Positions 58,104 through 64,000 of a DNA stretch of 64,000 nt are shown here, piece by piece. The position numbers were made by a program, and so were the translations under genes. The notes beneath the pieces were generated by a model. The model saw nothing but the letters and a program-made list of their open reading frames with translations. It was not told the origin of the DNA and did no database searches. Source of the stretch: Phycisphaerales bacterium (GTDB taxonomy: Bacteria > Planctomycetota > Phycisphaerae > Phycisphaerales > SM1A02); assembly GCA_022446965.1 (NCBI GenBank), contig JAKVBV010000012.1, positions 1 through 64,000 of the forward strand, in the 5' to 3' direction. The stretch's first letter is position 1. Every line of letters begins with the position of its first letter.

Positions 58104-59489
58104 ATGCAGCCATCACCTTCATCTTCAGCGCAGCACATGCAGCCTCAGCCCGGAATCGCCTGGATTTTGATCGCGCTGATCACCAGCTTCATCGCCCTGG
58201 GCGTGTGGATCGGAGGTGACGAGGCCCAGGGCACAGAGATCGAACCTGCGGCTGCCGAATTGGTCGAAGAGGCCCCCAAGACCGACGTGGAACAGGAAAT
58301 CCAGGCCAAAGTGCTGCTCGGTCAGATCACCCTGATGCCCAGTGACACGCCGCTCGAGCCGCTGCTTGAGAACACCGATGCGATGCAACGCTTGCGGGGC
58401 ATTGTGATGCTGTCCGTGCTCGACCGTGAACGAGCCACACTCATGGCCAAGGCACTCCGCATGGAGCTCGACGCAGCCGCACCCAACGCCGAGTTGGTGC
58501 ATTCGGTGCTGCAGATCCTCCAAGGGGATGACACCGCGGAAGACGGCAATCGCGCCAAGGCCGAATTGGGCCCCTTCGCACCGATCCTTTGGTCGGCATG
58601 TGTAGATCAAGATGCGTTGCGGGCCTTGCAGGAGCGGGCGGTTCGCGCGGTGATGATGATCGTTGCCGGGTTGCTCGTGGTCGGCGTCTCAGCGTTGGTC
58701 GGTCTGGTGCTGTGCATCATCGCGTTGGTGCGTGTGCGAGCCGGCACGATGCGTAGCGCGTTGACTGAGCGTTCGGTGCAGCACGGGCTGTACGCCGAGA
58801 CGTTTGTTGCCTGGTTGATCGTGTTCAATCTCCTGTCCATCGTCGCCGCGGAAGGGGCGAGGGCATTGGCGTGCAGTCCGTTCAGTCTGCTCGCGGTTGC
58901 GTTCCCGTTGAGTCTGGTGGCGTTGGCATGGCCGTCATGGCGTGGGTCGTCACTGAGCCGCACACGGCAGGACATTGGACTGCACTGTGGCAAGGGCCTC
59001 GTTCGTGAACTGGCCGCAGGCGTGGTGGGGTGGATGTGCATGTTGCCGATCCAGGGCATCGGCTTGCTCATCACCTTGATGTTCATGTCGATGGCGGGGG
59101 TCGTTGAGGGCGACGCTGACGCGCCATCGCACCCGATTGTGGAGGTGCTCGGTGATCCAGCCGCGATCGCATTGAGTTTGATCGTTGCGGTGGTGATGGC
59201 GCCGCTTGTGGAAGAGACGGTGTTCCGGGGCCTGCTGTACAGGCAGCTGAGGAGCGTGGGGAAGCTTGGTCGAGGTGCGGTGTCGTGCGTGAGCTCGGCG
59301 TTCATCACGGGATTCGTGTTTGCCGCTGTGCACCCGCAGGGGTGGATGGGTGTTCCGGCGCTGATGGGCATCGCGATCGCCATCGCACTGGCCCGCGAGT
59401 GGCGTGGGTCACTGATCGCTCCGATGGTGATGCACGGCATCAACAACGGATTGGCGATGACCGCGCTGCTGGTGCTGTTGTACGCCTGA
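58104..59489 (+). CDS. CPBP-family intramembrane metalloprotease
   Basis: 461 residues. One N-terminal helix (about 18-38), a soluble acidic segment (40-180), then about seven helices. The CPBP/Abi motifs are complete: EETVFRGLLYRQL, FAAVHPQGWMG and HGINNG supply the Glu, Glu/His and Asn/His residues of the active site in the membrane. Relatives process prenylated or membrane proteins or give bacteriocin immunity; substrate unknown. I use the ATG at 58104 over a GTG at 58095. A palindromic repeat follows the stop by 9 bases. Confidence 0.85.
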   Translation: MQPSPSSSAQHMQPQPGIAWILIALITSFIALGVWIGGDEAQGTEIEPAAAELVEEAPKTDVEQEIQAKVLLGQITLMPSDTPLEPLLENTDAMQRLRGIVMLSVLDRERATLMAKALRMELDAAAPNAELVHSVLQILQGDDTAEDGNRAKAELGPFAPILWSACVDQDALRALQERAVRAVMMIVAGLLVVGVSALVGLVLCIIALVRVRAGTMRSALTERSVQHGLYAETFVAWLIVFNLLSIVAAEGARALACSPFSLLAVAFPLSLVALAWPSWRGSSLSRTRQDIGLHCGKGLVRELAAGVVGWMCMLPIQGIGLLITLMFMSMAGVVEGDADAPSHPIVEVLGDPAAIALSLIVAVVMAPLVEETVFRGLLYRQLRSVGKLGRGAVSCVSSAFITGFVFAAVHPQGWMGVPALMGIAIAIALAREWRGSLIAPMVMHGINNGLAMTALLVLLYA

Positions 59490-59498
59490 TACTGCTTC

Positions 59499-59511
59499 GG
59501 GGTCAGACCCC
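59499..59511. repeat. GGGGTCAGACCCC palindromic repeat
   Basis: Fills most of the 26-base gap between the convergent stops of the CPBP gene (59489) and mrp (59516). It could act as a short bidirectional hairpin. Confidence 0.7.
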
Positions 59512-59515
59512 ACGC

Positions 59516-60586
59516 CTAGCGCACGCTGATCGTGGGGGTCACCGTGGCCGCACTGGCGATGGACACCTGCTGGGCCACTTTCGCTGCGAGCTGTTCGAAC
59601 GCCGCTTGCACATCGGCATGAGATTCGAACATGGCCGTCGGGTCGCCTTTATCGGCGCCCACCCGCACCTGCGTGTGCATCGGTACCTGGCCAAGGAAGG
59701 GCAGGCCCATGTCTTGTGCCATCGATTCGGCGCCACCGGTGCCGAACAGATCGTGCGTGCCGCCAGCGTCGTCGATGAACCAGCTCATGTTCTCCACGAC
59801 ACCGAGCACTGGTACCTCCAACTGTCCGAACATCTTTACCGCTCGCCGGGCGTCATCAAGCGCCACGCGTTGGGGCGTGCACACGATCACACTGCCCGAC
59901 AGTGGCAACGACTGCGCCAGACTCAACGGCACATCACCAGTGCCCGGCGGCAGGTCGACGATCAGGTAATCGAGCTCGCCCCAGTTGGTCTGCATCAGCA
60001 GTTGTTGAAACGCCTTGTGGGCCATGGGGCCACGCCAGATCATCGCCTTCTCGGGGTCTACCAGTTTGCCGATGGTCATGGACTTCACGCCATGGACATC
60101 AAAGGGATCAAGGATGTTGCCTTGGGCCGTTGCCTGCAGTGCATCGAGGCCGAGCATGGTGCCCAATGACGGGCCGTAGATGTCGCCATCCAGCAAGCCC
60201 ACTGCAGCGCCAGCTCGAGACAGGCCAAGAGCGAGCATCGTGGAGATTGTGCTCTTACCCACGCCACCTTTGCCGGCACCCACTGCGATCACATGCTTCA
60301 CGTTGGGCAGTACCTGTCGATCAGGATTGCCACCACGCACTTTGGCGGTGAAATCCACGGTCACCGCGACGCCGTCGCCGCACGCACCATGCACCGCCGC
60401 GACCACATCGCGTTCGATGACATCCTTCATGGGACATGCCGGTGTGGTCAATTCAATGCCCACGGTCACGGCGTCGCCGTCACAGTGGACACCCTTCACC
60501 ATGTTGAGCGACACGAGATCGCGGCCCAGATCGGGGTCATTCACGCCCTCGAGGGCCTTGAGTACGGCATCTTGCGAAACGGTCAT
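59516..60586 (-). CDS. mrp: Mrp/ApbC-type iron-sulfur carrier ATPase
   Basis: 356 residues. An N-terminal DUF59 domain (1-95, VNDPDLGRDLVSLNMVKG, TTPACPMKD) is followed by the deviant Walker A GAGKGGVGKSTIS, LLDGDIYGPSLGTMLG, and DLPPGTGDVPLSLAQ. Mrp proteins load Fe-S clusters onto target enzymes. The CxxC of many Mrp proteins is not evident near the C-terminus (ENMSWFIDDAGGTHDLFGTG), so cluster binding may differ. The ATG at 60586 starts MTVSQDAVLKALEG. Confidence 0.92.
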   Translation of the reverse strand: MTVSQDAVLKALEGVNDPDLGRDLVSLNMVKGVHCDGDAVTVGIELTTPACPMKDVIERDVVAAVHGACGDGVAVTVDFTAKVRGGNPDRQVLPNVKHVIAVGAGKGGVGKSTISTMLALGLSRAGAAVGLLDGDIYGPSLGTMLGLDALQATAQGNILDPFDVHGVKSMTIGKLVDPEKAMIWRGPMAHKAFQQLLMQTNWGELDYLIVDLPPGTGDVPLSLAQSLPLSGSVIVCTPQRVALDDARRAVKMFGQLEVPVLGVVENMSWFIDDAGGTHDLFGTGGAESMAQDMGLPFLGQVPMHTQVRVGADKGDPTAMFESHADVQAAFEQLAAKVAQQVSIASAATVTPTISVR

Positions 60587-60647
60587 TGGGGGATGGTCTC
60601 CGAGGTCCGTATCGTAGACTCTGGTGGACACCCACAGGAGGCCCGCC

Positions 60648-61619
60648 ATGCACGTCATCTTCCTTGCGCTCGCCACAGTGCTCACGCTGCAAGACGCCCC
60701 GCCTCCTCCAGGCAACTGGGATCCCACCAATCCAGAAGATGTCGCCCGCCGCACATCTGATCCTGCACAGCCAGGCCAGGCCGACGATCCGCTCAAGGGA
60801 CCGTCCGTGCCAGCCCAGACCGACGACCGTCGCGGTCGCACCGGCGGCGCCATGATGACCGCGGTCACCGTTGAGTCCATTCTGCAGGCCAACTGTGCGT
60901 CGTGCCATGCTGGTGACAAGCAGAAGGGCGGCGTCGAAGTGTTGCCAATCTCGCGCTTGCATGAAGGGCCGGAGAAGTTTCGGGTGGTCAAGCCCGGTGA
61001 TCCCGCCGGCAGTCTGCTTGTGCAACGCATCAAACTGCCGGCCGGCCATGACGACGTGATGCCACCGTCGGGCAAGGTGTTGACGGCGGACCAGATCAAG
61101 GTCATCGAAGACTGGGTTCGCGATGGCGCCACCGAAGCAGATGCCAAGAAGCCCATCGCCGGCATGTCAGCCATGTCTTCGGGACGGGGCGGGCAACAGA
61201 AGACATCCGCTCGCGAGTTTCTCCGGGCCTACATGGCGCTGCCGAATCTCACCAAGGAGCAACGTGCTGCGGGGATCAATGCCGCCGCTGAAGCTCGCAA
61301 GAGCCTCTCCCCAGAAGACAAGCAAGCCCTCGCCGACTTCAACGCGTTTCGGCGAGCGATCGGCGAGGGAGAAGAAATCCCGCAAGACATTGCCGAGCGT
61401 CGTCAGGAATTGATGTCAAAGGCACAGGAACTCCAGGCCCGTGCCGCCAAGGCGCAGCAGGATCTGTGGAACCTGCTCACGACCGAGCAGCAGACCCAGC
61501 TGCGAGCGCGTCTGGACAAGGCTGCCGAGGACGCCGCCAAGCGACGACAGCAAGGCCGTCGTGGGGCCGACCGTCGAGGTGGTCAGCGCGGCGGCACGCA
61601 GCCTCCGCGCCAGAACTGA
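60648..61619 (+). CDS. secreted planctomycete-type cytochrome c-like protein
   Basis: 323 residues. Signal peptide at 1-15 (MHVIFLALATVLTLQ). The heme motif CASCH lies in LQANCASCHAGDKQKGGVEV, a Met ligand candidate in HDDVMPPSGKVL, and DQIKVIEDWVRDGA completes the PSCyt1-like pattern. The last 130 residues are helical and highly charged, ending in Arg/Gly-rich RRGADRRGGQRGGTQPP. Presumably an electron-transfer or membrane-associated c-type cytochrome. AGGAGG precedes the ATG at 60648. Its terminal codons and stop are duplicated just downstream. Confidence 0.85.
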   Translation: MHVIFLALATVLTLQDAPPPPGNWDPTNPEDVARRTSDPAQPGQADDPLKGPSVPAQTDDRRGRTGGAMMTAVTVESILQANCASCHAGDKQKGGVEVLPISRLHEGPEKFRVVKPGDPAGSLLVQRIKLPAGHDDVMPPSGKVLTADQIKVIEDWVRDGATEADAKKPIAGMSAMSSGRGGQQKTSAREFLRAYMALPNLTKEQRAAGINAAAEARKSLSPEDKQALADFNAFRRAIGEGEEIPQDIAERRQELMSKAQELQARAAKAQQDLWNLLTTEQQTQLRARLDKAAEDAAKRRQQGRRGADRRGGQRGGTQPPRQN

Positions 61620-61698
61620 TCCAGACCGCCGCGCCGCCGTGGGGGCGACTGTCGAGGCGATCATCGCGGCGGTACGCAGCCGCCGAGCAAGGACTGAT
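61561..61698 (+). repeat. tandem duplication of the gene's 3' end
   Basis: 61561-61620 and 61639-61698 are 50/60 identical, offset 78 bases (26 codons). The second copy keeps the reading frame (GGDCRGDHRGGTQPPSKD) up to its own TGA but lies after the TGA of the cytochrome gene. Substitutions fall at all codon positions, so the second copy looks unselected. Confidence 0.75.
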
Positions 61699-62052
61699 CT
61701 CGCCACACGTGCGAAGCGCCATCGCCGCGACGGCCTCGATGGCGGCAGCTGTATCACCGCCTCCAGGCACTTACTGAGTTTGCCGCACGAGCGAATGGCC
61801 AACTTCACGGTGGTTTGAGGCCCTGCATTGGCCTGAAATCTGCGGTGCTGCGTGGCACCTGCAAATGCCTGCGAATCAGGTCTTGCCCCGAGGCAGGGGA
61901 GTCTCTACGATCGTCGTTTTCCCGCCCATTTCGGCGGTTTTTGCCCTCGGCATGCGTGCCGATCACGACCGATGCTCTGGCATTGGCTACCCCCTTCGGC
62001 TCCTTCGGCTGTGCCGATTCGCTGAGCCACAATTCACAAGGCCTTGAATCCC
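61699..62052. other. intergenic region before sat
   Basis: About 350 bases without a convincing gene. Contains the terminator at 61922-61942 and a short direct repeat CTTCGGCT (near 62003 and 62012). No clear promoter box for sat; AAGG about 11 bases before its ATG is a weak binding site. Confidence 0.4.
61922..61942 (+). terminator. intrinsic terminator
   Basis: CCGCC/GGCGG stem with loop CATTTC followed immediately by TTTTT. Confidence 0.7.
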
Positions 62053-63237
62053 ATGGGTACAACGCTCGTCCCCCCGCATGGCGGCTCGCTCGTCAACCGT
62101 TTCGTCGCCGCTGATCAGGCTGATGCCCTTCGCGCCCAGGCCGCATCGCTGCCTCGCATCGAGATGTCCGCCAAGCAGGCGTGTGATTTGGAGATGATCG
62201 CCACTGGTGCGTTCAGTCCGCTCACCGGCTTCGTCAAGGAAGCGGACTTCAGCAGCATTTGCACCGACATGAAGTTGGCCGACGGCACCGTGTGGCCCAT
62301 CCCCGCCACGCTGGCTGTTGAGGACGACGTCAAGGCCACGCTCGAGACCGGCGGTCGCGCCGCGCTGTATCACAGTGACGGCACGCTGATGGCCGTGATC
62401 GATGTGGAAGAGATCTACGCCCACAACCGTGACATCGAACTTGACGGTGTGTTCCGAACACGCGACGACGCCCACCCGGGCGTTGCTCAAGTGCTGGCCG
62501 AAGGCAACTGGCTCGTGGGCGGCACGGTGCACGTGCTCACCGTCACGCCCGAGGTTGAGCCCGGCGAACAGTTCACCGAGTACCGCCTGACGCCTGCCCA
62601 GACCCGCGCCGAATTCGAGCGTCGAGGCTGGAGCACCGTGGCGGGTTTCCAGACGCGCAACCCGATTCACCGCGCCCACGAGTACCTGTGCAAGTGTGCC
62701 ACTGAAATCTGCGACGGCCTGCTGATCCACCCGCTGGTGGGCGAAACGAAGGAAGGCGATATCCCTGCTGACGTTCGCATGCAGTGCTACGAGACGATCA
62801 TCGAGCACTACTTCGTGCCCGATTGCACCTGCCTCACGGTGATGCCCGCAGCCATGCGCTACGCAGGGCCGCGTGAAGCCGTGCTGCACGCCTTGGTTCG
62901 TCAAAACTACGGCGTGTCCCACTTCATCGTGGGCCGTGACCACGCCGGTGTGGGTGACTACTACGGCACCTACGACGCCCAGGAGATCTTCGACACCATC
63001 GAGACCGGTGCCATCAAGGTGACGCCGCTCAAGTTCGAGCATGCCGCCTGGAGCCACAAGGCTCAGGGGATGGTGTCCGCTAAGACATTCCCCAAGCTCG
63101 AAGGCGATCAAGTCTTCCTCAGTGGCACCAAGGTGCGTGAATTGTTGGCCAAGGGTGAGCGTCCCCCGGCCGAGTTCTCTCGACCAGAAGTTGCTGACGT
63201 CCTCATCGAATGGGCCACCTCGCTGGCCACCGCCTGA
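62053..63237 (+). CDS. sat: sulfate adenylyltransferase (ATP sulfurylase)
   Basis: 394 residues of the monofunctional Sat type. QTRNPIHRAHEYLCK contains the HxxH active site with the QxRN loop, and GRDHAGVGDYYG and MRYAGPREAVLHA are conserved. It forms adenosine 5'-phosphosulfate from ATP and sulfate. The ATG at 62053 is preferred to a TTG at 62044. With cysC 86 bases downstream it forms the sulfate-activation operon; no APS or PAPS reductase is nearby, so the purpose may be PAPS supply for sulfotransferases. Confidence 0.95.
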   Translation: MGTTLVPPHGGSLVNRFVAADQADALRAQAASLPRIEMSAKQACDLEMIATGAFSPLTGFVKEADFSSICTDMKLADGTVWPIPATLAVEDDVKATLETGGRAALYHSDGTLMAVIDVEEIYAHNRDIELDGVFRTRDDAHPGVAQVLAEGNWLVGGTVHVLTVTPEVEPGEQFTEYRLTPAQTRAEFERRGWSTVAGFQTRNPIHRAHEYLCKCATEICDGLLIHPLVGETKEGDIPADVRMQCYETIIEHYFVPDCTCLTVMPAAMRYAGPREAVLHALVRQNYGVSHFIVGRDHAGVGDYYGTYDAQEIFDTIETGAIKVTPLKFEHAAWSHKAQGMVSAKTFPKLEGDQVFLSGTKVRELLAKGERPPAEFSRPEVADVLIEWATSLATA

Positions 63238-63323
63238 TCGGCAACGGTCTGAGTTCATCCGACAGGCTCCAACAGCCCGACAGGGCAGAACAAAGCCCCA
63301 AAGGGCAGAATTGAGAGTTTCTC

Positions 63324-63938
63324 ATGGCCGAACAGGTCGCAACGAACATCACCTGGCACGACGGCACGGTCACTCGTGAAGAGCGAGCTGCCTGCCTCAA
63401 GCAGACTGGCGGCACCGTGTGGTTCACCGGTCTGAGCGCCAGTGGCAAGAGCACGATCGCCGTGGCACTAGAGCAGGTGCTGATCCAGCGTGGACACGCC
63501 GCCTATCGTCTTGATGGCGACAACATCCGCATGGGTCTGAACAAGAACCTAGGCTTCAGCGCCGAGGATCGCGCCGAAAACATTCGCCGCATCGGTGAAG
63601 TGTCCAAGCTCTTCGCCGACTCGGGCATGATCTGCCTGTCGTCGTTCATCTCGCCTTACACAGCCGACCGCGACGCAGTGCGGGCACTCCACGAAGAGGC
63701 TGGTGTGCCGTTCATCGAGTGCTACGTGGAAGTGGATCTGGCCATCGCTGAAGAGCGAGACCCCAAGGGCTTGTACAAGAAGGCCCGCGCCGGCGAGATC
63801 AAGGGCTTCACCGGGATCGACGATCCCTACGAGGCGCCTGAGAAGGCCGAGCTAGTGTTGAACACCGGCGAGTCTTCACTGGAAGACTGCGTCGCCGCAG
63901 CACTGGAAGCGATCGAAGGTCGCGGCCTGCTGGGCTGA
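63324..63938 (+). CDS. cysC: adenylylsulfate kinase
   Basis: 204 residues. The P-loop [11 protein letters not shown], the [20 protein letters not shown] substrate segment and [20 protein letters not shown] with PYEAPE are canonical. It phosphorylates APS to PAPS. The gene follows sat on the same strand; a terminator follows 24 bases after its stop. Confidence 0.96.
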   Translation: MAEQVATNITWHDGTVTREERAACLKQTGGTVWFTGLSASGKSTIAVALEQVLIQRGHAAYRLDGDNIRMGLNKNLGFSAEDRAENIRRIGEVSKLFADSGMICLSSFISPYTADRDAVRALHEEAGVPFIECYVEVDLAIAEERDPKGLYKKARAGEIKGFTGIDDPYEAPEKAELVLNTGESSLEDCVAAALEAIEGRGLLG

Positions 63939-63961
63939 GGCAACTGCAATCCAACTGGACC

Positions 63962-63993
63962 ACACGGCCCCATGCTCTGGTGTGGGGCCGTGT
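63962..63993 (+). terminator. intrinsic terminator of sat-cysC
   Basis: ACACGGCCCCA/TGGGGCCGTGT, an 11-bp stem with a 10-base loop, followed by TCGTTGT. Confidence 0.75.
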
Positions 63994-64000
63994 TCGTTGT

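Noticed and set aside
61987-63258. 423-codon open frame antisense to sat
   Set aside because: Shadow of the GC-rich sat gene; sat has complete active-site motifs while the antisense translation has none.
1-64000. CRISPR arrays, prophage, integrase or insertion-sequence genes
   Set aside because: No regularly spaced direct repeats and no transposase, integrase or phage structural protein could be recognised on either strand.

Overview
The window reads as a chromosomal stretch of a GC-rich bacterium of the Planctomycetota, most likely class Phycisphaerae. The main pointers are two secreted proteins ending in the PAPGAVALLGLAGLAGRRRR type of PEP-CTERM-like tail, a secreted protein and a gene remnant with C-terminal dockerin-like calcium repeats, a planctomycete-style CxxCH cytochrome protein, and MqnA of the futalosine route to menaquinone. 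This assignment rests on recognised protein style, not on a search. No CRISPR array, rRNA, phage or transposase gene was seen.

Layout. 1-6059: a truncated secreted metallopeptidase-like gene, a PEP-CTERM-like protein, two metallo-beta-lactamase-fold genes (one fused to rhodanese domains), YchF and two small genes. 6060-10865: a quiet intergenic stretch, a repeat-rich membrane-anchored protein, a nitrilase-family amidohydrolase, tRNA-Arg(CCT), an HD-domain protein and small membrane genes. 10871-13024: a permease fused to PTS-IIA-like and TrkA-C-like domains. 13133-31552: the centrepiece, an aromatic-acid degradation region: paaN and paaY on +, and on - paaJ-A-B-C-D, then E1alpha, E1beta, E2, a double thioredoxin protein and an E3-like flavoprotein, and, beyond a secreted dockerin protein, paaH-G-F and a hotdog thioesterase. 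31549-41104: a degenerate hydrolase, fumC, a sirtuin, HEAT and TPR proteins, rpsR, a peptidase C26 family protein, a YgfZ-type protein and HMG-CoA lyase. 41091-46753: GGDEF protein, murG-ftsW, miaB. 47108-56639: a second PEP-CTERM-like protein, a TPR-sulfotransferase, a short Rho, psuG, a DEVD-box helicase, alr, mqnA and a multi-HTH protein. 56915-63938: rpsI-rplM, a CPBP protease, Mrp, a cytochrome-type protein, sat and cysC.

How the genes fit together. PaaABC(D) would epoxidise phenylacetyl-CoA, PaaG isomerise it, PaaN act on the ring-opened aldehyde, and PaaF, PaaH and PaaJ carry out beta-oxidation to acetyl-CoA and succinyl-CoA; fumarase and HMG-CoA lyase are compatible with this flow. 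No phenylacetate-CoA ligase (PaaK) and no reductase (PaaE) lie in the window; instead a complete 2-oxoacid dehydrogenase complex sits directly downstream of paaD on the same strand, which suggests entry from an aryl- or branched-chain 2-oxo acid. Sat and CysC make PAPS, the donor the TPR-sulfotransferase would use.

Sequence patterns beyond genes. (i) A TANNNT box lies 6-9 bases before the start codon of nine genes that mostly head operons, the signature of leaderless mRNAs. (ii) Short palindromes GG(G/T)GTCNGAC(C/A)CC sit at 3' ends of genes and once at the break point of a truncated gene. (iii) A hairpin followed by a GAGAAGAGAAAGG-like purine tract forms the leader of both PEP-CTERM-like genes and occurs a third time without an obvious gene. 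(iv) A lower-GC block from about 26330 to 28150 starts and ends inside genes.
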